In this document: piece by piece, positions 1-11,611 of the stretch
How the letters are laid out: each line of letters starts with the position of its first letter
How positions within the stretch are numbered: the stretch's first letter is position 1
From: Gnetum montanum
Taxonomy: Eukaryota; Streptophyta; Gnetopsida; Gnetales; Gnetaceae
DNA: 64,000 bases
Direction: 5' to 3'
Assembly: GCA_015680685.1 (NCBI GenBank)
Contig: MNCI01009519.1
Coordinates: 1,462,298-1,526,297, forward strand
Notes under the pieces: generated by a model
Seen by the model: the letters and a program-made list of their open reading frames with translations, nothing else
Database searches by the model: none
Told to the model about the DNA's origin: nothing
Translations under genes and position numbers: made by a program

Positions 1-2
1 AA

Positions 3-863
3 AATATAGAAAACGAGTGGCAAAAGCTAAAGTTGTTTCCACAGACACTGATCAAGGAAGCGGAAATTTGGTACCAGTCCTTAGAATTAGAATCCATTTG
101 TTGATGGAGTACCATGTTAGAGCTATTCAATGATAAGTATCAAACGTACTCCCAAGTGTCTAACATGCATAAGAAAATCCAAGGATGGAAACAAGGACAA
201 AAACCCTTAGATGCTGCTATGGGCTGATATTATATGTTATTACATCATTGCCCTGGCCATGGTTACTCGCAAAAGGAACAACTACACCATCTTGTGGATG
301 GACTTAGGTATGAAATGCAAAGAACCCTTGGGAAATATGCCCAAGAAAGGTTATCTAAGCTCAGAGCCCACCAAATACCAAGATTGTTGGAGCAAGTTGC
401 CAAGGAGGAAGGTCAGTTGAGGAAAAGAGAAAGTGTAGAGGAGTACAATAGAGATCCTTCCTTTCGAAAGAAGGAAATTAGATTTTGCTAAGATGAAGAA
501 GAGTCATCACTTGAAGAGATGGTGAATAGAAAGACTTTGCCCATTCAAAAATTTGCATTAGAAGTATCAACGAAGGTGGATCAAATGTGGAACTCCCTAG
601 ATGATAAATTTCAAACTATTCTAAAAATAGTAGAGGAGTCTACTGAACAAAGTAGTGACTGAGAGAGAAGGAAAAAGAAAGAAGCTGAATATGCACATAA
701 CAAGGGTAAGGGCAAAGTTATCATCATTGATGGAAAATGTGAGATATGCCAATATGACCATCCTAATGGATGTTGCCCAGTAGTGTCACATCTGCAAGAG
801 TTTCAGGTGTATGCACTAAACCCATGGTTAAATAGACGACAAACACCCAGAAGGTTACCTTAT
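3..863 (+). pseudogene. E1 gag remnant with CX2CX3HX4C-like zinc knuckle
   Basis: One frame (starting at base 3) runs to about 860 with several stops (for example at 489-491). It opens in the conserved capsid core (N-I-E-N-x-W-Q-K-L-K-L-F-P), followed by a region with H-H-C-P-G-H-G-Y-S and a charged, coiled-coil-prone C-terminal part. A knuckle at 738-776 reads C-E-I-C, then H, then C-C, which is one residue shorter between the second Cys and the His than the classical CX2CX4HX4C. Gag packages the element RNA. The proline/tyrosine-rich tail present in E2 and E3 is missing here, deleted near 870-895. Confidence 0.85.
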
Positions 864-949
864 CCTTAAGGTAACCCAAGGTAACCCATGCCATCACGGA
901 TTAGATTAAAGCTAGCCATCTTCCTAGGAAATTATCTAATCCTAGAAGT

Positions 950-1260
950 CTTATTTATTTGCAGATCACTGGAAATAAGCCTTGTAAAACTATTTCGGAT
1001 TTAGGTTCTAGTGTTAATTTAATCAAACCAGGAAATGTATAAAGCCTGGAACCTACCTCCATTAAAGAAAAGTAACATTTGTTTAGAGTTGGCTGACTAG
1101 TCCATCACTATTCCATTGGGACTAGTCGAGGACATTATCACCACTATTTGTGGGTGGTCATATCCAACTAATTTCCTAGTCATTCAAGTCAACAACTGTA
1201 AGGGAGACTTCTCAATCATAATGGGAAGAGCATGGATAAGTACGAGTGATACATGATCTT
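950..1260 (+). pseudogene. E1 aspartic protease remnant (DLGS box)
   Basis: The catalytic box S-D-L-G-S-S-V-N-L-I lies at about 995-1024 (catalytic Asp codon 998-1000), in a different frame from gag, so a frameshift lies between them. Leu in place of Thr/Ser after the catalytic Asp is typical of Athila proteases. The homologous E2 copy also reads D-L-G-S, so this is a family trait and not a mutation. Stops interrupt the domain. It would cleave the Gag-Pol polyprotein. Confidence 0.78.
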
Positions 1261-1880
1261 TCCCTAGAATTATCAAAAGAAAATATGTTTGGGAAAATCA
1301 AGAAGAAGAAAGTTCCATACATCACATACAATGACATAGGGTGCAACTACATGCAGAAGTCCTTGTTTGTACAACACTTAAACATTACCTACATGCAACC
1401 AGTGTGCACAAGTAACTAACATACAAAGATGCTTGTATGCAGCAGCCACAAGACAGGAAGACATCTAGTGGCTAACAGTTGACCAAGAGAGCAATTCAAT
1501 TATATGCATGGAACCAACTGAGAGCTTGACTTGTGCCTATATTGATAGCATAGATGCATTAGAGCAAGTCCATTGCCAACTTTCAAGTACTAATATTGAA
1601 ATTATCAACTAGGGCAAGTTGAAAATCCCTAACGCTAATATGGAGTATACATTTCTCAAGAATGGAAAACTAGTAATCATTAATGCTAAGCTTGCTCCTC
1701 AACAAAAAGAAGAACAACTGAAGATGGTAAAAAAATGGTTAAAAGCCTTTGCTTGGTCATATCCTAAATTAACTAGAATAGATCCTAGGATATGCCAACA
1801 TAGAATTTAAATTGACCCCTCTATGAAGCCTCAATGACAACCGCAAAGATGACTAAACCCAAAGCTTAAGCAAGTAGTTA
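1261..1880 (+). pseudogene. E1 protease-RT linker remnant
   Basis: This stretch has no catalytic motif but matches E2 (9300-9830) and, at 1440-1475, E3 (about 16003-16040). The shared piece is a short run beginning with alanines and ending T-x-x-W-L. The open piece at 1619-1810 ends just before the RT. It is a divergent linker of the polyprotein with stops, and no separate gene is supported. Confidence 0.6.
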
Positions 1881-3092
1881 AAGAAGAAATTCAACAACTT
1901 CTAAAGGCCAAGTTCATCTACCCTATTACTGACAGTGAATAAGGTAGTCCATTAGTCATTGTGCCTAAAAAGGGAGGTAAATGGAGGGTGTGTATAAAAT
2001 TTAGGCTGTTAAACATGGCAACATTTAAATACCATTTTCCATTTCCATTTGTTGACCAAGTCTTAGATACCATTACAAGGCATTGCTATTATAGTTTTCT
2101 AGAGAGTTAAAGTGGGTACAATCAAATTCAAATAGCACCAGAAGACCAAGCCAGGACTACATTCACAAGTCCTTAGGGGACATTTGCATATAGGTAGATG
2201 CCGTTTGGCTTGTGCAATGCCCCAACAACATTTCAATAGTTGGTTCTCAGTATATTTAATCAGCAAATAGGAAATGGTGTGGAGGTTTTTATGGATGATT
2301 TGTTCACCTACAGAGAGGACTTTGAATAAGCATTGGACCAATTAGAGCAAGTACTGAAATGATGTATAGAAACCAGCCTAAGGCTCAATTGGCAGAAAAG
2401 CCACTTAATGGTCCAAGAGGGCATTGTATTAGGGAATAAAATTTCACAAACAGGGATGGAGGTAGATCCTGAAAAAATTAAGATCATCCAAGGAATCACT
2501 TGTCAACTTGAAACTATAAAAAATGTTTGATCATTCTGTGGACATACTGGCTATTATAGATGCTCCATTGAGAACTTTTTGAAGATTGTAAAACCATTGG
2601 TAGAATTAACAAAGAAGGATGTACTCTTTGAGTGGACCAAGGAATGTAAGCTAGCTTTCCAAACCTTGAAATAGAAGCTTGTAGAAACACCCATTCTATA
2701 AGCTCCTGATTGGTCTAGACTATTCCATATAATAACTAATGCATCTAATCTTGCTTTAGGAGCTGTACTTACATAGTTAGATGACCAAAAATGTCCCTAT
2801 TACATTCATTGTGCAAGTCAAAGTATTTCTGGTGTACAACTCAACTATACCACAACAAAAAAAGAGTTAATGGCTATGGTGTTTGTATTAGAAAAATTTA
2901 GGCATTATGTATTAGTCTATAAGGTATTTGTTCACACAAATCATAGTGCAACTCAGTTTCGTATGAATAAACCAATTGTGAGCCCTCATGTCATATGATG
3001 GCTAGTAATCTTACAACAGTTTGATATCACAATAGTAGATTGTAAAGGCACCAAAAATGTTGTTGCTGATCATTTATCTTGGTTACGATGAG
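1881..3092 (+). pseudogene. E1 reverse transcriptase and RNase H remnant
   Basis: RT motifs appear in order: E-E-I-Q-Q-L-L-K-A-K-F-I-Y-P, the P-K-K-G-G-K-W-R-V-C box, S-G-Y-N-Q-I, M-P-F-G-L-C-N-A-P, and the catalytic F-M-D-D (codons about 2288-2299). The H-L-M-V-Q-E-G-I-V-L-G tail is Athila-like. RNase H follows (about 2700-3090) with T-N-A-S in place of the usual T-D-A-S, so the first catalytic Asp is lost, and a degenerate tail V-V-A-D-H-L-S. Stops mostly replace Gln or Trp. It would copy element RNA to cDNA and degrade the RNA strand. Confidence 0.88.
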
Positions 3093-3139
3093 ACAACAAA
3101 GAGGATGAATACCCAATTTCTGATGGCTTCCCTAATCAA

Positions 3140-4473
3140 TCAATCACCCACAGATATAAATTAGTATAGTAGCATTCTTACTTATCTTCTCACACAAGAA
3201 ATACCATAAGAGATGGATGTTACAAAGAAACAAAAGTTTCTTCATCGAGTCAAACTTTTCATGGAAATCAATGGACACCTTTACAAGGTGTGTTTCGATG
3301 GCTTGGTCTGATGGTATGTTCCCGATGCAGATCAATTGTGAGTTCTCCAAGATGCTCATGAGGACCCTTGTGGGGATCATTATGCTGGGAGATGAACAAC
3401 CATTAAAATATTGCTTGTAGGATATTATTGGCCTACATTATTTTGGGACACCCATCATTTTGTCCAATCTTGTGAACACTGACAACGCAATGGGGGAATG
3501 ACTGCTAGAATGGAGGGTCCACAACAATGGATTCAACCCTTAGAATCCTTCAACATATGGGGTATTGATTTTATGGGGCCTATTACATGAATGTCCAATG
3601 AAAAAGCATATATTGTTGTTACTGTTGACTATTGTACAAAGTGGGCAGAAGTAACCGCTGTTAGTGACTCTACATCATCTACCACTGCATGATTTGTTCA
3701 ACAACAAATTGTAAATAGGTTTGGTGTGCCTTGTACACTTATTTCTGATAATGATACACATTTTACAGGTGTTCTTTTTTGGAAGTTGATGCAATGCTTA
3801 GGATTTGAGCATAAACTAACTACACCATATCATCCTTAAGCGAATGGTCAAGCTGAAGTTATCAATAGCGAAATCACAAAAATCTTGACATAAACCATTA
3901 GCAAGTATAGGCGAGACTGGAACACCAAACCAAATGATGCTCTTTGGGCCTACCGCTCCACATGGAAACTCCCTATAGGCTACTCTCCCTATGAGTTAGT
4001 GTATGGTAAACTTCCAACACTTCCTATCCAAGCTAAGCTCCATACACTATCTATAGCATGTGACCTTAACCTTTACCTCAGTCTAGCACAAAAAGAACTA
4101 TTAATGAATCTTAACTTGCTAGATGAGAACTGATTAGCCGCCCTATCATACAACTAATTGTACAAGGCATTTAACAAACAATGTCATGACCTAAAAATTA
4201 GAAAAGTCATATACCAACTAGGAGATAGGGTTTTCTATTAGAATCTCGCACATGTGCCATGACAAACTAAATTTCAAACATTGTGGGAAGGACCTTATAT
4301 CATTAATGAAGCTTTTCCTTTAGGGTCCATGATGATCTATAAGCTTGAAAGCCTGAATAAGAAATTATTAGTCAACATCCAGCAAATCAAACCTCTCCAT
4401 GAGCCTAAAATGGCTAGTACTACCTTTGTTAATGGACAACCCTACTCATTACGTTGGATCTCGTCCTTCTGAC
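3140..4473 (+). pseudogene. E1 integrase remnant
   Basis: The N-terminal zinc region keeps two His and C-E-H, but a stop replaces the last Cys. The G-Y-Y-W-P-T motif follows. The catalytic core shows G-I-D-F-M-G-P and I-S-D-N-D-T-H-F-T-G, with the region of the third acidic residue near 3850. A C-terminal part at 4150-4470 reads W-E-G-P-Y-I-I and ends I-Q-Q-I-K-P-L, the usual end of gypsy integrases. Several stops make it inactive. Aligning E1 with E2 shows exactly where E3 split E2. Confidence 0.87.
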
Positions 4474-6390
4474 TTGGTTGTGGGGGAGAAGGCCACCAAT
4501 GCTAACTATTCTAAGTCCTCAGTTTCTTTTATCTTTTTTTGTTTTACAAATTTTTCATATTTACTTGTTTTTATTTCACACCATCGTTAACATTTTTACT
4601 ATTTCTTTATCTATTTCATTTTGTCTAATTTACTCTCACTCATCATATAATAAGTGCTCATGATGGTGGATTGTACTATAATAGTGTTGCTTACTAATGT
4701 TTGATTTTTACCTTTTACTTTCAATGTTGATGCTAAGATATGGTTTATTTTGATAAAATAGGCAATGAGTTCACATCATCCATTCATCCATTCAACTTTA
4801 TAATCTCCCTTAGTTTTGGAACTGTACTGTCCTTTTCTCTAAGCAAACCTATTAATGAATTGGTGGCTTGATATTCTTCAAACCAAGTAAAGATTCAAAT
4901 AGATTGAAAAGGGTGTGACCTCAAGGGGATTCGATGCATTTTTGCTTGCTATTCTCTTAGGTACCTGGATGTTTTTCATAGGTTTCTCACAATTCCATTG
5001 TTAACTAATATTAAGAAGTTGAATGAATCAAATAAGTCTTTACATGGTGTGGTTCTCATGCAAAAAAATAATAATAATAAAAAAAATCTGGTGGGAATTC
5101 AAAGCACACCCCTTAGACATAATAAAGGAACATGGGCTACAAGCACTGGTTATGGAACTAAAAAGACATGTCCCTTTCTCACTTCTTGCTTCTCTATTCC
5201 TCTCTGGTTGGAATGGTGGTGGCTCTGTAGAAGCATTCTTGCTGCTTCAGGAGGATGGGTTGGTCAAGTGTGTTGATGCGAGGTCACTAGATGTGGTTAG
5301 TTTGAATTTGGATTTGGACTGAATTCTATTAAGCCACCTTAACCACATAATACACAAGGGACTTTACACAACCTTGATTTTGGGATTCCATTCCATTCTC
5401 TCTTCTCTTTCCATATTGCTTCCTGTATTCTACCTCATTTCTAGTTTTATGATTAGTCTATATCTTGGTTGATGCATTGTTATTCTTTGGTAAATTCTTA
5501 TGGGTAAATTCTTAACTATTATCTCCATATGTCATTCCTAGAGTCTACGGACTCTTTGGTTTGTGGGATTGTCAGGGCATAAAGGGCATGAGCCTACTTT
5601 GGGGAGGATCCACTGACATTATTTTTTGGTGCAATTGTTAAGTTCTTTCCCTTGAACATTTCTTGCAAACAATTATTTCTTATTTCACCACATCTATGAC
5701 ATCTATTTTCATTTTCCCTTTTATATATTTTTATTGGATTTACCATTGTTATTCCTCTTATCTTCCTTTTTCTTTCATTTACCTTTTCCATCCTATTGCA
5801 ACTAGAGGTTTGCTCTTAGTCGTGGGGGCCTATCGCAAATTTTTCCATTCAATTACTTATCTCACCCCTACACCTTGGGTAGTGATCGCTTACAAGCCTC
5901 TAACCTAGTATCTGCCATACTGATAACCTAACTAATGTGCTTCATATTGAGGAAAATTATCAACTACTTTATATCTTATCTATCCTTGCTAATTCATGAT
6001 TGCATTATGTTTGTAGATGATGATCACATGAACAATGAACTGGGATAGGAGGAAGCACTAAGGATGGACTAGAGCAAGAGCATTCATGCAAGGAATAAGC
6101 TTGGTCAGGTGGCCATGGATGAACAACGGTGTGCACATTCTTGACAACAGTAACAACACACCTCATTTTCTTTTCTTTTCCTCTCTCTTCAAGCTATCAA
6201 ATAAGGGTGTAGATGTCATCTATGTACAGTTTTTACCACAATGGTTAGGAATACCAATGCTGTAATATGCTTGTCAATTTGTTCACCGGGCACTTTGAGT
6301 CTATCATTCCATGTCAATGACAGTTGTTGTTCAGTCAATAATCCCATACCTTCCCAATAGTTTGTAAGGAACTCGAGGACGAGTTTTCAT
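4474..6390 (+). other. E1 post-integrase region (about 1.9 kb) with blocks shared with E2 and E3
   Basis: No long frame is open. A T-rich opening (about 4510-4640) is followed by a block at 5090-5180 and another at about 5575-5625 that recur in the same order in E2 and E3. In Athila elements this is where an env-like frame sits. A short A/T simple repeat lies near 5065-5090. From about 6283 the sequence matches the ends of E3 and E4. The remainder shows nothing recognisable. Confidence 0.6.
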
Positions 6391-6405
6391 TCAGTCATGG
6401 GGGTA
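6391..6405 (+). promoter_or_regulatory. E1 polypurine tract
   Basis: The tract tcagtcatgggggta lies immediately before the LTR start TGATGA. The same G5-containing tract precedes the 3' LTRs of E3 and E4. It primes plus-strand cDNA synthesis in LTR elements. Confidence 0.75.
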
Positions 6406-7254
6406 TGATGAGTCCTGATATCGAATCCTCAATATCGAACCCTTGATATTAGATATGTGATATCAGAGATGTTGAAGCAATATCGTACATGCGTTGTCAA
6501 AACCTGTTTTGTTGGCTATAAGTAGGAGACATGGGTACTTGGTTTGGCATTAGTTTTTTTAGTCCCTTAGCAAAAATCTTGTAGTTTTTCCTTTTCAGAG
6601 TTAGAATTATTTCTGAGTGCCTGTAGTAGGAGTCATAAAGTAAATGGATCTTTATTCGAGCATTGTGTACCTGAGCACACCTTGTGTCCAAAAATAAAGA
6701 AGAACTTTATGATAAACCTTGCAACATTCAGAATAGCTTAATTATTGCATTTCATGTTATTTACTATTATTTAATACTTTCAATAGTTAATTAATGTTAT
6801 TTTCATCAAACCATTAATTATCAATTATTAATGAATTAGCACACTTAGCATGACCACTTGAAGTAGGAACACTTGGTAACCTAGTAACGACTAGTGTTTG
6901 GTAATCCCAGTAGTGTTATACTAGTTCAGGATGTGTCTAGAGAGTGGGAACAGATGCTAGTGTTAGGACTAGTTATAGAACAATTAACTAGTTAAATCAA
7001 GTTAGTTATTAAATTATCTCATTTCTCTCTTTTACGCATCAAGAACATAAATCATAAAATAATAAAAATCACATACCTCGAGTTTATGTAACCATACAAT
7101 TGAGCCTTACAAGTAAGCTTGGGATGACAATGATTGCATAACTCATCCTTGTTCTGTGTAGGTGCATAAGTACTTAATCCTTGGAGTTCAACTGGATTGC
7201 TTATAAATGCTCGTATTCGTATGGTTGGGCATAGGGGTATCTTGCCGCTCATCA
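6406..7254 (+). repeat. E1 3' LTR (849 bp)
   Basis: It starts TGATGA and ends TCATCA, a 6-bp terminal inverted repeat shared with S1 and E3. U3 begins with a cluster of GATATC-like motifs (6418-6485). A TATA-like tataagta is at 6517-6524, and an AATAAA polyadenylation-type signal is at 6693-6698. The last part (about 7060-7254) matches S1, S2 and the E3 LTRs. Confidence 0.85.
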
Positions 7255-8170
7255 GAGGATATAACACTAATCCACAACATCACTTACAAGCCTTCTATAA
7301 TACCTATGCCTTGTAAAACATTGAAAACTAATGGCAAAAACTCAAACTGTTTCCTAGGATACTGATTAAAGAAGCTGAAAGTTAGTACTGATCCTTAGAG
7401 TTAGAATCCATTCATAGATGAAGTACAATGCTGGAGCTATTGAATGATAGGTATTAGACATACTCTAGGGTGTTCAACCTAAGAAAACAAATCCAAGGAT
7501 GGAAACAAGGCAATCATGAATCATTGGATGTAGCCTTGGTCATGTATTACTCTCTCTTACATTGATGTCTAGGCCATGAATTTTCTCAAAGGAAATAGCT
7601 TTGCCACATAGTAAATGGATCCAAAACAAATCTAGAGAATCTCTTGGAGTCTATGATCAAGGAAGACTTTAAAAAATGAGAGTCGATCAAATCCAAAGGA
7701 TAATTAATCAAGTGGAAAAAGAAGTAGAGCTTAAAAAGCCAGAAAGTGTAGAGGAATACAATAAAGATCCCTTCATTCATAAAAGGAAGGTATGTTTTTA
7801 TGATTCAAAAGAGGATGCACCACTAGATGAAATGGTGCAAAGGAAAACCTTGTTCATATAAAAATTTATTATAGAAATATCAACTAAGATGAACAAATCG
7901 TGGGATTCCATAGATGAGAACTTATAAACTACTCTTAAGATGATGGAGAAGAAAATAAATATAGAGATAGAAGGAGAAGGAAAAATATAGGTAGGGACTA
8001 TTATCAACAAAAAGGTAAGGCTATAGTAGCTAATGAGATTGTAGATTTAGAAATAAATGATAAAGGATGTGACATTTATCAATATGAACTTCATAAGGGA
8101 TGTTGTCTAGTAGTGTCACATTTGCAAGAATCTAGAATGTATACTTTAAATCAAAAATTAGCAAAAAGGC
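7255..8170 (+). pseudogene. E2 gag remnant, 5'-truncated by E1
   Basis: It opens with G-Y-N just after the E1 LTR and shows N-I-E-N, K-L-K-L-F-P-R and C-x-G-H-E-F-S-Q. Its knuckle at 8068-8110 has lost the second Cys (C-D-I-Y). It aligns with E1 (from base 3) and E3 (from about 14250). Multiple stops are present. The open piece at 7676-7861 is the charged region before the knuckle. Confidence 0.82.
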
Positions 8171-8870
8171 AACAACCCAAGAGATTTTCTTATCCATAAG
8201 GCAATTATTGGTAGTAGTTCCACTCACCATAGTATTATTCAAGTGGAACATCACCTTAACCTCAGGAATATTATCAGCAATGGTAAAACCCATAGTCATG
8301 AGAGATTCCACCAACATGACAATAATATCCTTATTAGTAACTAGACTCATATGGATATTATGTCTAGCAACCTATATTTCCTTATGGCTCATAGGCCATA
8401 CTCCTTTCTCCCATCACTACTATTCCTCAAAATATCATAAAACACCTACTTTGTGAACTAAGTCTCCTTTTACTTATCATTCTCCTTATTCACCAACTCA
8501 CCCTGCACCCTCCGATATTACTCTGTTGTCACTTGCACCACTTATGCAAGGGGAAACTTCACCATATCCTTAACAACAAAATGCAATAAGAGCTATGAAC
8601 TTAAAATCGAATGAAAATCTTAGTGGTTCTGAGTATAAGCCTGAAAAAGGGCTTTCTTTAAACCCAACAGTCACATAAACCCTCATAGACATATGTGGTT
8701 GCTAACACTACATCAGTTACTTCTAAAGTTACCATTGAGCAACCTTCAAAAAAAAGTCCCAAAATGTTCATGTTGTCATGTTGACTAATGTAGTAATAGA
8801 TTAGCTCAAGGTAGGACACCTTTCTAAGAAAACATATGATCTTGGGAGTTTCTTAATTTATTTAGAGATT
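8171..8870 (+). pseudogene. E2 proline/serine/tyrosine-rich Gag tail
   Basis: A broken frame contains S-Y-G-Y-Y-V, H-H-Y-Y-S-S-K-Y-H and S-P-F-T-Y-H-S-P-Y-S-P-T-H-P. It corresponds to the tail seen in E3 at 15194-15606. E1 has lost it. Low-complexity tails of this kind are likely disordered; their role is not known. The part after about 8600 is a spacer leading to the protease. Confidence 0.62.
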
Positions 8871-9290
8871 GCATGAAATGATCCATTCAAGGCTTTGCTA
8901 GACTTAGGTTCTGGGGTAAACTTAATTTCTCAAGAGATGTATAAGACTTGGAACCTACCTCCACTCAAGAAATGCAATATCATATTAGAGCTTACAGATT
9001 AATCCATAACTATTCCTTTAGGATTGGTAGAGGATATTGTGACCAACATTTATGGATGATCATATCTAGTAGATTTTCTTGTAATCCATGTGGATAACTA
9101 TAAGGGGGACTTTCCTATTAACATGGGAAGGGCTTGGCTCAACATAATTAATGTTAAGATGGGGATTAGAGACCTTTTTTTGCATATCTCTAAGAAAAAT
9201 AACTTTAAAAAAATACAGAAGAAGAAAGTTTCATACATTGCATATAGTGACATAGGTTCCATTACATGCAAAAGATATAGGCCATGAAAG
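8871..9290 (+). pseudogene. E2 aspartic protease remnant
   Basis: The box A-L-L-D-L-G-S-G-V-N-L-I (catalytic Asp codon 8901-8903) is followed by M-Y-K-T-W-N-L-P-P-L-K-K and, at 9090-9287, a stretch with N-M-G-R-A-W-L-N that matches the end of the E1 protease. Only a few stops interrupt it, making it the best-preserved protease of the Athila group here. Confidence 0.8.
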
Positions 9291-9830
9291 GTACATCCAT
9301 CACAACGTGTAATAAGTATTTTAAGATATTAAGTATTCAAAGGTGCCTATATGTAGCAATCATAAAATAGGAAGATACTTGGTGGCTGATAAAAAATGAT
9401 TGTTTTGATTCAACAACATCCATGGAATCAACAAAGCTCCTCACTAGTGCTTACATAGATAAAATGAATGAATTGGAGTAGATTCATAATCAACTCTTCC
9501 ATGAAGAAGTAGAAATGGATTGGGGAAAGTTAGAAATCCTTGATCATTTTAAACATGAGCTCCTTGAACTCAAGACTTTCCTGGAAACATTGGAATATGT
9601 TTTTCTTAATAATGGTAAGATAGTAATTATTAATACTAATCTCACCAAAGAACAAAAAAAAAAAAAGCTACTAAAAGTTATAAAAATATGGCCAACAAAT
9701 TTTTCCTAGTTATATCATGGGTTAACTAGAATAGATTCAGGCATATGTTAGCACAAAATATATGTAGACTCCACTATCAAGCCAAGGAGGTAGCAAAAGA
9801 GAAGATTGAATCCAAACCTTAATTAAGTTG
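9291..9830 (+). pseudogene. E2 protease-RT linker remnant
   Basis: It matches the E1 linker, including a piece at about 9345-9400 also retained in E3. The piece at 9515-9709 ends in a lysine-rich run and corresponds to E1 1619-1810. No catalytic motif is visible. Confidence 0.55.
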
Positions 9831-10927
9831 TTAAAGATGAAGTTGAATAACTTCTTAAGGTAGGATTCATCTACCTTGTAGCAAATAGTAAGTGGGTAAA
9901 GTCACTTATTATTGTGCCAAAAAAAGGAGGAAAATGGAGCATCTATATAGACTTTAGACTATTATACATGGTCACATGTAAAAATCATTTTCTATTACCA
10001 TTTGTGGACTAAATACAGTTACATGATATAATTGCTGCAATTTTCTAGATAGTTATATTGGCTATAACCAAATTAAAATTGCACCAAAAGAATAGGTCAA
10101 GACAACTTTTACAAGTCCCTAGGGAAATTTTACATGTAAAAATATGACCTTTGGTCTTTGTAATGCTCTTACAACTTTCCAACACTTGGTACTTAGCATC
10201 TTCTACTAAAAAACTGGTAGTGATATGAAAGTCTTTATGGATGACTTTTCCACCTATGGTATTGACTTTCAACAAGCATTGAACCATCTTGAGTAGGTTT
10301 TGAAATGATGTGTGGAAATGAACTTGCAGCTCAACTAGCAAAAGAGTGTCTTGATGGTCTAATACAACATTATCTTGGGGCATTGAATTTTAGGAAAGAA
10401 GATTAAAGTGGGCCTTGAAAAAGTAAGGGTCATTTAAAGAATAATCAGATAACTTTAAATGAGAAAAGATGTGAGATCATTCCTTGACCATACTAGTTAT
10501 TATAGGCACTTCATAGAGGTTTTTTCTAAAATTTTCAAATTGTTGGCATAGCCTAAAAAAAAAGATACAATCTTCAAATGGACTAAGGAATGTGAGCAAG
10601 CATTTCAACATTTAAAATGGAATCTCATAGAAACTTCAATTCTATGTGTCCCAAATTGGTCTAGGCCATTTTATATAATGACAGATGCATCTAACTATGC
10701 TTTGGAATTAGTGCTTACACAAATGGATGATAAAAAATGTCCATATTACATCATTATGCAAGAAAAAGCATTGTGGATGCACAACTTAACTACACAATCA
10801 TTGATAAAGACTTGATGATAGTGGTGTATGCTTGGAAAAATTTAGGCACTATGCTCTTAGATACTTAATTTTTTTGCACACCAATCATAATGTGATCCAC
10901 TTCCTAATGAACAAGATAGCAGTTAGT
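9831..10927 (+). pseudogene. E2 reverse transcriptase and first part of RNase H
   Basis: RT landmarks include P-K-K-G-G-K-W-S-I-Y, G-Y-N-Q-I-K-I-A-P-K-E and the catalytic F-M-D-D (codons about 10234-10245). RNase H starts near 10660 with M-T-D-A-S-N and keeps that Asp, which E1 has lost. It stops at 10927, where S1 is inserted, and resumes at 11914. Frameshifts and stops are frequent. Confidence 0.85.
10923..10927 (+). repeat. S1 target-site duplication, left copy (TTAGT)
   Basis: TTAGT lies directly before the LTR start and is repeated exactly at 11909-11913 directly after its end. A 5-bp duplication is the size made by Ty3/gypsy integrases. Removing S1 plus one copy restores the RNase H alignment with E1. 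Confidence 0.9.
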
Positions 10928-10934
10928 TGATGAG

Positions 10935-10993
10935 ACGCGATATGCACAAGCTGCGATATCGCATCCCCTACGATATCGCATATACGATATTGC
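10935..10993 (+). promoter_or_regulatory. S1 U3 cluster of GATATC palindromes
   Basis: Four GATATC-like motifs lie within 60 bp, including the perfect 12-bp palindrome TGCGATATCGCA at 10952-10963. Related clusters open U3 in E1 (6418-6485) and S2 (22261-22340). The position upstream of TATA suggests protein-binding sites. This is inference. Confidence 0.5.
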
Positions 10994-11611
10994 AGTCCGC
11001 TGCCAAATCTATAAATAAGAGGTGGCACTCCCTTCATTTGGATATAGAGGTTAGAAGTAGCGAAGCTCTGGCGGATTGATCACCCCAGAGATAGAATATT
11101 TTCCATGTGCCCGTAGTAGGAGTCCCCCAAGTGAACGGTTCTTTATTCGAGCAGCTTTGTACCTGAACGCAAGTTATGTACAGCAATAAAGATGAACTTT
11201 GTGGATAAACCTTGCAGTACATGGATAGGTTTATTTAATGTTATTTATTGCTTTCCTAGTAGTGCGGCATGAGTACGACTTGGTTACGAGCATTGACGAA
11301 TGTGTACGGCTAACCAAGGAATCGGCTACTCATCGCGATTAGATTCTCTCACCCTTATCTCCTAGAACATGGGGTAAATACGACTTGGCTACGAGACCTA
11401 CGGGTGTGTACGGCTAGTCAAGGAATTGGCTGCTTATCACACTTAGGCTAGTTAGGTGCCTTAGTACTACCACTTCGAGCATGTGCGTTATGTGTGGTAA
11501 TCCCAGTAACAATTAGTGTTTGGTAGCCACAATTGCACAATTCAGGGTGTGTACGGTAAGTGGGAATGGATGCTGGTGCTAGTTAATTTAGACTTAGGTC
11601 CTTAGTTATTA

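Larger units (their letters stand above)
1..7254 (+). mobile_element. E1: Athila-like Ty3/gypsy element, 3' part (5' end outside window)
   Basis: Domains run in order gag, protease, RT, RNase H, integrase, a long non-coding 3' region, polypurine tract and 3' LTR. The protease D-L-G-S box, the Athila-style RT tail and the long post-integrase stretch point to the Athila lineage. Every coding domain carries stops or frameshifts, so the copy is dead. The 3' LTR ends at 7254 and is followed at once by the middle of another gag (E2), so E1 is inserted in E2. The left flank is outside the window, so the target duplication cannot be checked. Confidence 0.88.

Noticed and set aside
5663-5908. Frame of 81 codons with many aromatic and hydrophobic residues in E1
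   Set aside because: The frame is not kept in E2 or E3 at the same place, and T-rich DNA gives such residues by chance.
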